Below are positions 34,874 through 43,195 of a stretch of 64,000 bases of DNA, in pieces. Source of the stretch: Streptomyces sp. NBC_01669 (lineage in GTDB: Bacteria > Actinomycetota > Actinomycetes > Streptomycetales > Streptomycetaceae); assembly GCF_026339735.1 (NCBI RefSeq), contig NZ_JAPEQG010000002.1, positions 434,001 through 498,000 on the forward strand, written 5' to 3'. The notes beneath the pieces are model-generated. The model searched no databases. It was not told the origin of the DNA and saw nothing but the letters and a program-made list of their open reading frames with translations. A program made the translations under genes and the position numbers. The first letter of the stretch is position 1, and each line of letters begins with the position of its first letter.

Positions 34874-36220
34874 TCAGTGCCGGTGGCGGGCCGCGGGGTG
34901 GCTGGCCGGCAGCGCGCGGTCGGACGCTCCGGTGAGTCGTTCGCGCAGGCTCTCGCCCTGCGCGTACTCTCCGCGGAAGACCCCACGTGCCCGCAGGATC
35001 GGCAGGACCGACTCGATGAAGTCCGTCGTCGAGCTCGGCTGGATCATGGGGGACAGCAAGAAACCGTCGAGGTCGGCGCCTTCCGCGAGGGCGCAGATTT
35101 CGTCGGCGATCTCCTCGGCCGTGCCGACGACCGGCCGCGCTCCGACGCCGTGCTTGTGCCAGTCGGTGAGGACGTCGCCGACCGTCTTGCCGGCGAAGCG
35201 GGCCACCTGGGTCTGGGACAGCTCGGTGGACAGATCCGTCATGGGCGTCTCGGGCGCGTAGGACGAGAGATCGAGCCCGGTAAACATGGCGTAGCTGGCG
35301 ACGGACGCCTCGGGCCGCTGGGCGTCAAGGATCCGCTGGTAGCGCCGCTCCGCATCGGACGTCGTGGCACCGACGACACAGGAGAACGCCGACATCACCT
35401 TCACCTCGTCGGCTCGACGGCCCGCCTTGACCGCCTCCTCGCGGATGGAGGCGGTGTGCCCGGCGAGCTGCTCGACCGAGCCGCTGCCCACGAACATGCA
35501 CTCGCCGTGCCGGCCCCCGACCCGGCGGCCGGCGGGCGACGCCCCCGCCTGGAACAGAACGGGCGTGCCCTGCGGGGAACGCGCGGTGTTGCCATACCCC
35601 TCCGAGCGGAAGAACGGGCCCTTGTGGGTGACGAGGTGCACCTTGGCGGGGTCGGCGAACCTTCCGTCCTTGTCCTTCTCCAGCGCGTCCGGCTCCCAGG
35701 CACCCTCCCAGTACTTGTAGACGAGGTCGAGGAAGTCCTCGGCCATCCGGTAGCGGTCGTCATGGGCCACCATCTCCATGCCGAACGCCTTGACCGCGGT
35801 GTCGGCCGTGCCGGTCGTCACGATGTTCCAGCCGATCCGGCCGCCGGAGAGCTGGTCGAGCGTGGCGATGCGGCGCGCGAAAGCGTACGGGGGCTCCACG
35901 AGGACGGAGCCCGTCACGACGAGGCCCAGGTCGGTGGTGGTGGACAGCAGCGCGGACGCCACGACCATCGGGTCGAGCCTCGGGAGGTCGAGGGTCTCCT
36001 CCGTGGCGATGGGCGGGCGCGTGCCGTTGATCTCGGACCAGCCCCAGGCGTCGGCGAGGAACAGGAAGTCCAGCTTGGCGTCCTCGCAGATCGCGGCAAG
36101 TTCGCGCCAGTACTCCAGGGTGTCGAAGAGGTGCCGCCGGCTGTCGGGGTGACGCCAGGTGGCCGTGCCGCTCGCATTGGTCTGCGCGTTCTCGAACACG
36201 CCGATCTTGAGGTTCCTCAT
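34874..36220 (-). CDS. rcaE: FMN-dependent monooxygenase family (NtaA/SnaA/DszA), putative riboflavin lyase
   Basis: This 448-aa bacterial-luciferase-like TIM barrel begins MRNLKIGVFENAQTNASGTA with the family segments FLADAWGWSE, PPYAFARRIATLDQLSGGRI, GWNIVTTGTADTAVKAFGME and FRSEGYGNTARSPQGTPVLF. It belongs to the two-component group that uses reduced FMN from a partner reductase, here the next gene. In Microbacterium the family member RcaE cleaves riboflavin to lumichrome and ribose. The flanking kinase, reductase and ribokinase make the same role likely, although nitrilotriacetate- or sulfur-heterocycle-type oxygenation cannot be excluded by sequence alone. ATG 36220 follows ACGGAGAA. Confidence 0.84.
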   Translation of the reverse strand: MRNLKIGVFENAQTNASGTATWRHPDSRRHLFDTLEYWRELAAICEDAKLDFLFLADAWGWSEINGTRPPIATEETLDLPRLDPMVVASALLSTTTDLGLVVTGSVLVEPPYAFARRIATLDQLSGGRIGWNIVTTGTADTAVKAFGMEMVAHDDRYRMAEDFLDLVYKYWEGAWEPDALEKDKDGRFADPAKVHLVTHKGPFFRSEGYGNTARSPQGTPVLFQAGASPAGRRVGGRHGECMFVGSGSVEQLAGHTASIREEAVKAGRRADEVKVMSAFSCVVGATTSDAERRYQRILDAQRPEASVASYAMFTGLDLSSYAPETPMTDLSTELSQTQVARFAGKTVGDVLTDWHKHGVGARPVVGTAEEIADEICALAEGADLDGFLLSPMIQPSSTTDFIESVLPILRARGVFRGEYAQGESLRERLTGASDRALPASHPAARHRH

Positions 36221-36260
36221 GTGTGGTTCTCCGTAGTGCTGGTGGGTAACCCTCAGGGGT

Positions 36261-37171
36261 TCAGGAAGCGGAAATGACCGCGGGTGGGTCGAGTTGGGCC
36301 GCGTACGGCATGGTGGTCTGGGCACCGAGGCCGGTGGCAGCGTGCGAGGCCGCGAGCACGGCGCGCTCGACCGCGGCAGGGAGGGCGGTGCCGCGTCCGA
36401 GCGCATCCGCCAGGGCACCGCAGAAGGTGTCGCCGGCACCCACGGTGTCGACGGCGTCCGCCGACGGCGCGGGGACGTGGACGGTGTGCGTGGCGTGCTC
36501 CTCCTTGCAGGAAGCGCCGTCCGCCCCGAGCGTCACCACGACGGCCCGGCACGGGAGCGCGGCGCGCTCCAACAGGGCTCGGGCCTCGTCGACGGTGGCG
36601 GGCCGGTCGGCGCCGTGAATCGAGGCGAGTTCGCCGAAGTTGGGGACGAGGACGTCGACGGCGACCAGTACCTGCGCGTCGATCGGGCGGGGGCGGGGGT
36701 CAGGACAACGACCCCTCCCTGCTCATGGGCGCGCAGGACCGCCCGCTCGACCACGTCGGCTGGGATCTCGTGCTGGACCAGGACGTCCTCTCCCGGTGAC
36801 CGGACGAGTCGGGCCGGCAGGTCCTGGACGCTGAGGTCGGCGCCGGCGCCGGGGTTGACGACGATGGTGTTCTCGCCGGCGTCGTCGACGACCACCGTGG
36901 CGATTCCGGTCGCGGCCAGCCCGTTTGACCGCACGGCACCGACGTCCACGCCTTCGGACGCGAGCGCGTCGACGGACGCGTCCGCGCCGCCCCGGGCGAC
37001 GAGACGCACCCGTGATCCGAGGCGGGCGGCGGCGACGTCCTGGTTCGCGCCCTTGCCGCCGACCCCCTCCACGAAGTGCCACGCGAGCACGGTCTCGCCG
37101 GGGTGCGGCAGGTTCTTGACGGTCAGGACGAAGTCGCGATTCACCGAACCAACGACGGTGATGAGCGACAT
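36261..37171 (-). pseudogene. rcaD: PfkB-family ribokinase, frameshifted
   Basis: From ATG 37171 (after CAAGGAG) the product reads MSLITVVGSVNRDFVLTVKN, EGVGGKGANQDVAAARLGSR and VVVDDAGENTIVVNPGAGAD, a ribokinase N-terminal half. At about 36685-36695, in a G/C homopolymer (GGGCGGGGGCGGGGG on the plus strand), the frame shifts. The rest continues as VVVTLGADGASCKEEHATHT, VDTVGAGDTFCGALADALGR (PfkB signature 2 with the catalytic Asp) to a stop at 36261. A one-base change restores the gene, so a sequencing error is quite possible. As RcaD it would phosphorylate ribose released by riboflavin lyase. Confidence 0.85.
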
Positions 37172-37187
37172 GCGGACTCCTTGGGAG

Positions 37188-37200
37188 ATCGATTTCCGAT
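37188..37200. promoter_or_regulatory. Candidate LacI-type operator
   Basis: ATCGATTTCCGAT is a near-palindrome with CG-containing half-sites, 17-29 bp upstream of the ribokinase start and within the divergent promoter of the LacI gene. It is a plausible but unproven operator. Confidence 0.45.
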
Positions 37201-37300
37201 ATGCTGGACCAGCTCACCCGCGCCGTCAAGTAGCCTCGTCCTGCCGGATTTTCCCGCTGCTCCGGCGCACCCGCTCCCCCCGACCGAGAGGGACACCCAC

Positions 37301-38287
37301 GTGACAGCGCCCCGACTCATCGACGTGGCCGAGGCCGCCGGGGTCTCCCGCGCGACGGCATCACGGGTCCTCGCCGGCACGCCGCGCAACGTCGATCCCG
37401 AGCTCGCGCGCCGCGTCGAAGAGGCCGCGCACAGGCTCGGCTACCAGCCCAACCACTCCGCCCGGGCGCTGCGGACCGGCGCCACCGGGACCATCGGCGT
37501 GGTGGTCCCCACGCTCGCCAACCCCTACTTCGTCCAACTCGCCGATGCCATCGCGCAACAGGTGCGTGCCGCCGGCGGAACGCTCGTCATCTCCGACGCG
37601 GCGAACGACACCGCGGTCGAGGCCGAGCAGATCGACACCCTGCTCGCCGGCCGGGTGGACGGTCTGCTCGTCATCCCGGTGTCCGTCAACGCGTCCGGAC
37701 CCGCTATCCGCGATGCCTCCAGACGGGGTCCGGTGGTCCTCTTCGACCGGTGGGCCAAGGGATCCGGCACGGTCGCCGTCACGCTCGACAACGCGTCCGC
37801 GGTGCGGCTCCTCCTCGATCACCTGGAGGGCATAGGGAGGCGACGGATCGCGCTCGTCGCCGATCAGGCGTCCTCCTCGGGTGCCGAACGGCTGGCGGCC
37901 TTCGTCGAGGCTCAAGGGCCTGAAGCCACCACCATCCTCCTGCCCAGTTTCACCACGGACGCCGGACGGACGGCGGGGCGTCGCATCATCGAGCAGCGCG
38001 ACCGGGTCGACGCGGTCGTCTGCGGAGCCGACGTCCTTGCCGTGGGGCTCGTGAGCACGCTGCACCGCTCGTCGGTCGCCGTACCCCGGCAGATTGCCGT
38101 CACCGGGTTCGATGACACCGAGATGATCAAGCTCCTCGACCCGCCCATCACGTCCATCCGCCACCCGCTGTCAGCCATGGCGCAGCGCGCACTGACGCTC
38201 CTTCAGGCGCCCAGCCGGGAACGGACCGAGCGGGTCGAGCGGTTCCCTCCTGAGCTCATCGTCCGCGCCTCGACCGAAGAGACCTGA
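37301..38287 (+). CDS. LacI family transcriptional regulator
   Basis: This 328-aa protein starts with GTG 37301 after GAGAGGG. The DNA-binding domain reads RLIDVAEAAGVSRATASRVL, the hinge PNHSARALRTGATGTIGVVV, followed by a sugar-binding-protein-like domain (NPYFVQLADAIAQQVRAAGG). Effectors of this branch are often ribose or nucleosides. Divergent to the riboflavin operon, it is the likely repressor, released by ribose or riboflavin (inference). Confidence 0.91.
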   Translation: MTAPRLIDVAEAAGVSRATASRVLAGTPRNVDPELARRVEEAAHRLGYQPNHSARALRTGATGTIGVVVPTLANPYFVQLADAIAQQVRAAGGTLVISDAANDTAVEAEQIDTLLAGRVDGLLVIPVSVNASGPAIRDASRRGPVVLFDRWAKGSGTVAVTLDNASAVRLLLDHLEGIGRRRIALVADQASSSGAERLAAFVEAQGPEATTILLPSFTTDAGRTAGRRIIEQRDRVDAVVCGADVLAVGLVSTLHRSSVAVPRQIAVTGFDDTEMIKLLDPPITSIRHPLSAMAQRALTLLQAPSRERTERVERFPPELIVRASTEET

Positions 38288-38785
38288 CGGGCCGACATAT
38301 CGCTGGAACGGGAAGTGAGTTGACCACTCGGACGCTACCGGCAGTTCGTTGACCCGGCTGCGGGCCGGCGCTCCCCTTGCGGCTCGCCCACCTCGCTGGT
38401 CAGAAGCCCGTCCTTTTCTGAGGGTCGCAAGCTGATGGGTCGTCACATGGTGTAAGTGCGTGACTGGCCGGTGGTCCGTTCACTTGGAATGGCCGCGGCT
38501 TGGTGCCGTCGACGCCGCCCGGGCTCTTTCGCCTCGGCAGATCGCCCCCTCCACCCGACCCCGGCCGTCTCGTCGCACTCGGCCACCTGCCGCGCGGGCA
38601 CCTGCGGTCGGCCCGGCCCCATGTGCGCGCCGACGTTCTGCCGCAGCGCCCGGCCGCCGAGCCGCGTACGGCGGGGATGTCACCGTCCACTCAGCATGCC
38701 GCTTTGCAAGATGGCGTCTCGTATATTGACGAGCGCTCGGGCCTCCCCCTACCGTGGGGACACTTCTCGAAAGGACGGGACCAGC
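38288..38785. promoter_or_regulatory. Leader/promoter region of the TfdA-like gene
   Basis: At 38718-38733 CTCGTATATTGACGAG is a 5-bp-arm palindrome preceded by GGCGT, making GTCTCGTAT, the recurring motif of the IclR island. A short ORF begins 53 bp later. No gene is supported in 38288-38700. Confidence 0.6.
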
Positions 38786-38926
38786 ATGAGGCCAGTCGCT
38801 CTCATGGGCGCCTTGCTCGTGTCGTGCGTTGGCCGCCGGACCTTCGACCAACAGCTCAGCTACTCCCGGCCCCGGGAGGGACTGCGCCCCGGAACGGCTG
38901 CCGGCCAGCCACAGACTCCGTTCTGA
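38786..38926 (+). CDS. Small upstream ORF (46 aa)
   Basis: ATG 38786 is preceded by GAAAGGACGG, a good ribosome-binding site. The product begins MRPVALMGALLVSCVGRRTF and has no known domain. It sits between the putative IclR operator and the TfdA-like gene and could be a leader peptide or chance. The 122 bp after it include a short CTGAGTTCT-like tandem repeat (about 38924-38947). Confidence 0.4.
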   Translation: MRPVALMGALLVSCVGRRTFDQQLSYSRPREGLRPGTAAGQPQTPF

Positions 38927-39048
38927 GTCTTCTGAGTTCTCTGAGTGCCGTTCGTCGCCGCGCGATGAGCAGCCACCGCACACCGAAACGTCGTCCGTCG
39001 TGTCTTCGCCGACGGGCCTGTCATCACATCTTCGAGGAGTGCATCAGC

Positions 39049-40122
39049 ATGACCTCCATTGTCGGCCGTGAGCCGATCTCCGGGCCGTCCGCCTGGCGCG
39101 GCGACGAGCTGTCCAAGTCCACGGAGTGGATCTACGTCCTCAGCGACGCCGAGCGCGCCGAGCTGGAAGACCTGGGCCGACGCTTCGTCGCCGACGACCC
39201 AGACCTGCGCACCGTCACCGCCGCCGACTACCCGTTCGACGCCTGTCGTGCCCTGAACGACGAGTGCGCCCGCCAGATGGACACCGGCCGGGGCTTCGTC
39301 CTGGTGCGCGGCCTGCGCACCAAGGAATACGGCGACGTCATGGCCGCGGCCATCTTCTTCGTCATGGGCCTGCACCTCGGTCGGCCGATCGGGCAGAACC
39401 AGCGCGGCGACCTGCTCGACCACGTGATCGCCACGTCGGACAAGACGTTGTCCGACGAGGGCGCCCTGCCCTCCCGTGTGCGGGACCGACTGCCGTTCCA
39501 CTCGGACAGCTCCGACGTCGTCGCCCTCATGTGTCTGCGAGGTGCCAAGGAGGGCGGAGCCTCCAGCCTGGTCAGCGGCACCACGATCTACAACGAGTTG
39601 CTGCTCCGCCGACCGGACCTCGCCCCGCGGCTCTTCGACTCCTATCACTGGGATTGGCGGCGCCAGGACCCCGACTCCCCGGAGTTGACATACACCTCGC
39701 CGATCATCAGCTACGTCGACGGCGTTTTCAGCACCTACGCGGGCAGCTCGATGGTCTTCAGCGCCCAGCAGTACCCCGACGTACCGAAGCTGACGCCCGA
39801 CCAGGTCGAGGCCATCAACCTCTTCGACGAGATCTCCCAGCACCACGGCCTGCCGATCGACATGGACTTCCAGCCCGGGGATGTGCAGTGGCTGCTCAAC
39901 TACGCCGCGTTGCACTCGCGTACCGGCTACGTCGACCACCCGCACCCGGAACGCCGCCGGCACCTGCTGCGTCTGTGGCTCAAGCGTGATGTCGGCCGCC
40001 CGCTGACGCCCAGGTTCGGCAAGCACGTCGTGGAAATGGGTGAGCACACCGGACCACCGCTGGCCGGTGGCCGATTCCGCATCGCCGACGCCGTCACCGT
40101 GAACGACGACTGGGGAGTGTGA
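39049..40122 (+). CDS. TauD/TfdA-like Fe(II)/2-oxoglutarate oxygenase
   Basis: This 357-aa protein starts at ATG 39049 after GAGGAG. The metal motif is HSD in RDRLPFHSDSSDVVALMCLR, with the distal His in LLNYAALHSRTGYVDH and the 2-oxoglutarate-binding Arg in RRHLLRLWLKRD. Similar proteins occur beside catabolic operons and hydroxylate small acids or amides. An IclR-island operator lies upstream. Frames extending it to 38500 are not supported. Confidence 0.88.
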   Translation: MTSIVGREPISGPSAWRGDELSKSTEWIYVLSDAERAELEDLGRRFVADDPDLRTVTAADYPFDACRALNDECARQMDTGRGFVLVRGLRTKEYGDVMAAAIFFVMGLHLGRPIGQNQRGDLLDHVIATSDKTLSDEGALPSRVRDRLPFHSDSSDVVALMCLRGAKEGGASSLVSGTTIYNELLLRRPDLAPRLFDSYHWDWRRQDPDSPELTYTSPIISYVDGVFSTYAGSSMVFSAQQYPDVPKLTPDQVEAINLFDEISQHHGLPIDMDFQPGDVQWLLNYAALHSRTGYVDHPHPERRRHLLRLWLKRDVGRPLTPRFGKHVVEMGEHTGPPLAGGRFRIADAVTVNDDWGV

Positions 40123-40238
40123 CGTCGTGCCCTCTCGGTGACGGTCGGTCATGCTCGTCGCCGGTAAGACGGACTGCCAGTCGGTCAGGCACTGAGGCAA
40201 AGTCCTCGAACCATATGAACTCGGCCGTGACACCCACG

Positions 40239-40260
40239 CGCCGGAGCCGGCTCCGGCGCC
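40239..40260. terminator. Perfect 22-bp palindrome between converging units
   Basis: A perfect G/C-rich palindrome (core GGAGCCGGCTCC) lies 116 bp after the TfdA-like stop and before the leftward-transcribed M20-like unit. It fits a bidirectional terminator, with flanking GC extending the stem. Confidence 0.5.
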
Positions 40261-40424
40261 GCCCTTCGGGCACTCTCTCCGCGACGAGCGCCGAGGGTGG
40301 GGGCGTAGTGTCGCCCGGCAGCGGAGAGCACGTCAGTCCGTGCCGTCGGCTCACGGTCGGTCTGGCCCGGGCGGGCTCAGCGTGCAGTGCCTCCCGAGCA
40401 CGGGCATCGTGGAGACAACCAGCC

Positions 40425-40653
40425 CTAGGACGGGCGTGATCGCGGTGACGACGGTCCGGGGCGGCAGGTCGCGCTCCGGCACACTCTGCGGGGTGCCGTC
40501 CTTGGCGGTGCGGGTCATGGTGACGATCACCCGACGGGTACCGTGCACAAGCCCCGTGGCTCGGCGGATACCGGTCACCGCCTTGTTCGAGATCGCCCGG
40601 TTGGCGAGGTCTTCCCCTTCGGACAGGCCCACACCTCCCTGGGCGTCAGCGAC
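40425..40653 (-). pseudogene. Relic of a 3-oxoacid CoA-transferase subunit B
   Basis: The minus strand reads VADAQGGVGLSEGEDLANRA, then GLVHGTRRVIVTMTRTAKDG, TPQSVPERDLPP and VVTAITPVLGLVV. This matches the last part of CoA-transferase B subunits (RRVIV-x-M-x-HTAK-x-G and the following Ile-Thr-x-Leu-x-V-x-x-V). No start and no upstream Glu-containing catalytic region survive. Confidence 0.55.
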
Positions 40654-40802
40654 CGGCGCCGTTCCCGCGGGAACCTCCCGGCGTGCCCATCGTCTCCGTG
40701 CGCCGGGTCCCGTCGACTTCCCGGTGTGGCGGGTGGCCCGCGCTGTCGACGAGCTCCCCGCACGGTTCGTCGGCAACCGCCGCCCGCGCCAGAATCTCCG
40801 GG

Positions 40803-41951
40803 CTACGCCGGCAGCTCTGTCAACAGCCGCCGATAGATGCGCGCATAGGCGGTCAGCTGCGCCAGCGACAGTTCATCGCAACGCGGATCATCGGCGGCCG
40901 GCTTCGCCTGCGGGCCGAGGCGCACGGTCTCGACGCCGCAGGCGCGCAGCACGACGCCGTCGGTCGATCCCGTCCAGCCGCTGACGGTCGGCGGCGGCGA
41001 GCCGAACTCGTCGAGCCAGGCCGCCCAGGCTGCCGTCACCACCGGGGCGTCGGTCGGCGTGGCCGCAGCCGACGCCACCGGCTCGGCCTCCACATCGACC
41101 GCGCAGTTCCGCAGCACCGACTCCGCGCACCGCATCCGCAACCAGTCGGCCAGCTCGGCCGCCAGCACCTTCGGCTCCACCTGGTCACCGGCTACGACGT
41201 ACAGACCGATCCGCATCTGCGCCGGCAGGAGGTCCGGCTTGTCCGGCCAGCCGCTGTCGATCGCACCGATGCCACAGGCCCGGCCGGTCTGCCCGAGCCG
41301 CGGGTCGGCGGCCAGGTACGCCGTGCGCCAGCGGGCCAGCTCGTCCAGGATGACGCCGGCCGAGGCGACAACTCCCCCGGGCGGCGTGGCCGACTCCGCC
41401 GCCATCGCGGCCCCGGAGCGGCCGGTGACCCGGACGGTCAGGTAGAGCGCCCCGGGCTCGTGCCACAACAGCGTGGGAGGGCCGCACTTGGCCACGATCG
41501 CGGACCGCGGCAGCGGGTACGCGTCGATATATGCCTCCAGGCCGGTGATCCCACTGGCGCGGCGGTGTGTCCCGGAGCCGGCGAGCAGCAGCCGTCCGGC
41601 ACCCGCTTCGGCGAAGGCGACCAGCGCGGCGGCCACCGGCCCGCGGGCGACCCCGAGCCCGAAGCCGGTCACCACGTCGCCGGCCACGCCGAGCGGACCG
41701 ACCGGCGCGGCGTCGCCGGTGATGAGCCGGATGCCCGCGCCGTCGTGGTTCAGCGACGTGTCGAGGTGGGAGTACAGCAGTGGGCCGGCCCCATGTGTGG
41801 CGACCAGACTGCCGCCCTCGCGACCGTACTCCTGCACCTGCCACTCGATGTGCGGCCACCGGGCCGCGCACCAACTGCGCAACCGATGGGTCGCCGTCCG
41901 TTCCTGACCTCGTGGCGCGGGGGTCGTGTCGAGCAGCCGCAGGACATCCAC
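40803..41951 (-). CDS. M20-peptidase-like protein with altered metal site
   Basis: About 382 aa from GTG 41951 (a TTG at 41966 overlapping the upstream stop is an alternative). Family features are YSHLDTSLN (the HLD motif) and a C-terminal WTGSTDGVVLRACGVETVRL resembling the tDa..l...G.ptv.fG element. The second zinc motif (GxxDxKG) is replaced by LGVARGPVAAALVAF and the catalytic EE pair by LLAGSGTHRRAS, so catalysis by the usual two-zinc mechanism is doubtful. It is the last gene of the Rieske-extradiol operon (Rieske alpha, beta, extradiol, this gene). Confidence 0.7.
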   Translation of the reverse strand: MDVLRLLDTTPAPRGQERTATHRLRSWCAARWPHIEWQVQEYGREGGSLVATHGAGPLLYSHLDTSLNHDGAGIRLITGDAAPVGPLGVAGDVVTGFGLGVARGPVAAALVAFAEAGAGRLLLAGSGTHRRASGITGLEAYIDAYPLPRSAIVAKCGPPTLLWHEPGALYLTVRVTGRSGAAMAAESATPPGGVVASAGVILDELARWRTAYLAADPRLGQTGRACGIGAIDSGWPDKPDLLPAQMRIGLYVVAGDQVEPKVLAAELADWLRMRCAESVLRNCAVDVEAEPVASAAATPTDAPVVTAAWAAWLDEFGSPPPTVSGWTGSTDGVVLRACGVETVRLGPQAKPAADDPRCDELSLAQLTAYARIYRRLLTELPA

Positions 41952-41962
41952 CAACTGCTGTC

Positions 41963-43174
41963 TCAAAAGCGTCCCCAGTCGTCGGAGGCCGGACGCCACA
42001 CGTCGATGTTGCGCGGGTCGGCCGGCATTCTGCGGGGCCGGTGAGTCTCGTGCTCCTCCGGTGTGAACACCCGATGCCGGTCGCACAGCTCGTATCGCGG
42101 GCCGAAGCGGGTGTCGTGCATGTAGAACGCGATCGACGTCGATGCCGAGTGGTTGACGATGTCGGAGGCGATCGGGGCACCCTTGTACAGCGCGCGGGCA
42201 CGCATCCGCATGACATGGTCGAGGCTCTTCATCGCGAAGCACAGGTGCGCGACATAGTGCTCCGTGTTCTTCTGCACCGCGAGGCTGTGGTGGTAGCGGT
42301 CCTCGCAGCGGTAGAACGTGGTCGAGCCGACGATGTGGTCCGAGGGCAGGAACTTCAGGACGTTCTGGTAGAAGTCCAGCGTCTCCTCGAACTTCGGGGT
42401 GGCGATGAAGGGGTGCACCAGGTCGAGCGGCCGGATCTCGATGTGGGGTGGCTCGGCGTACTCCTGGAACTCGGTGAACAGCTCGACGACCAGGCCGTTG
42501 GGGTCCTTCACCGCGAAGCCGTTGTCGCACAGCGCCTTCTGCCGCTCCTGCAGTTCCAGGACCTCAAGGCCGGCGTCGAGAACGGCCTTGTGCAGTTGCT
42601 CCAGGACCTCCTCGCTCTCCACGCTGTAGCCGACGGCGGTCGTCCATCCGTCGGCGCGTTCGGGCGCGTGGATCAACTCGATCGCGTGGTGCTCGATGTC
42701 GGCGCGCAGGTAGGCGTGGTCGTCCGTGCGCTGCTCCAGTTGCAGACCGACGTGGTATTCGAGGAAGTCGATGGTGGCCTGCATGTCCGGAACCTCGATC
42801 CGGGCGTACTCCATGCCGTACGGGCCGTGCGGGCGGGTGCTCACCGGCGGTCTCCTTCCTGCCGTGAGCGGCGCCCGCTCGGCGAACTCGAACGAGGTGA
42901 TGGCCTGCTGGGCGATGACCGGCCGCCAGCGAGTGCGCACGAAGTGTTCGTGCGACTCGCTGCCGAGATAGGCGAGCAGGTCGTCCTGGCTGTCGAAGTC
43001 GACGGCCATGGTGTGGGTGAAGGTCTGGTCGCGGGTGCTGATGTTCTCGCCGAGGACGAAGCCGCGCATGGCCGGGTACCGGTCCGGGAAGGTGCGCAGT
43101 TCGCCCAGCACGGACTCGCGCGTCGTCCGGTCGGTCCCCTCGGCGAAACGGAAGGACAAGGTGTGTCTGATCAT
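41963..43174 (-). CDS. Dabb-domain / extradiol ring-cleavage dioxygenase fusion
   Basis: This 403-aa protein starts at ATG 43174. Residues 1-100 form a Dabb (stress-response A/B barrel) domain (MIRHTLSFRFAEGTDRTTRE, TFTHTMAVDFDSQDDLLAYL). Residues 120-375 are a two-module VOC extradiol dioxygenase. By alignment with BphC-type enzymes the iron ligands are His254 (DLVHPF), His310 (HYVAHLCF) and Glu362 (RYELCD), with the acid/base His at 295-296 (YHHSLAV). The spacing (56 and 52 residues) matches the family. It therefore should cleave a catechol-like ring meta to the hydroxyls. The C-terminal 30 residues carry no known motif. Confidence 0.86.
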   Translation of the reverse strand: MIRHTLSFRFAEGTDRTTRESVLGELRTFPDRYPAMRGFVLGENISTRDQTFTHTMAVDFDSQDDLLAYLGSESHEHFVRTRWRPVIAQQAITSFEFAERAPLTAGRRPPVSTRPHGPYGMEYARIEVPDMQATIDFLEYHVGLQLEQRTDDHAYLRADIEHHAIELIHAPERADGWTTAVGYSVESEEVLEQLHKAVLDAGLEVLELQERQKALCDNGFAVKDPNGLVVELFTEFQEYAEPPHIEIRPLDLVHPFIATPKFEETLDFYQNVLKFLPSDHIVGSTTFYRCEDRYHHSLAVQKNTEHYVAHLCFAMKSLDHVMRMRARALYKGAPIASDIVNHSASTSIAFYMHDTRFGPRYELCDRHRVFTPEEHETHRPRRMPADPRNIDVWRPASDDWGRF

Positions 43175-43195
43175 CGGGTCACCGTCCGTCGCCGG

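Noticed and set aside
38500..39048. Long N-terminal extension of the TfdA-like protein
   Set aside because: Arg/Pro-rich, no homology; a good ribosome-binding site precedes ATG 39049.
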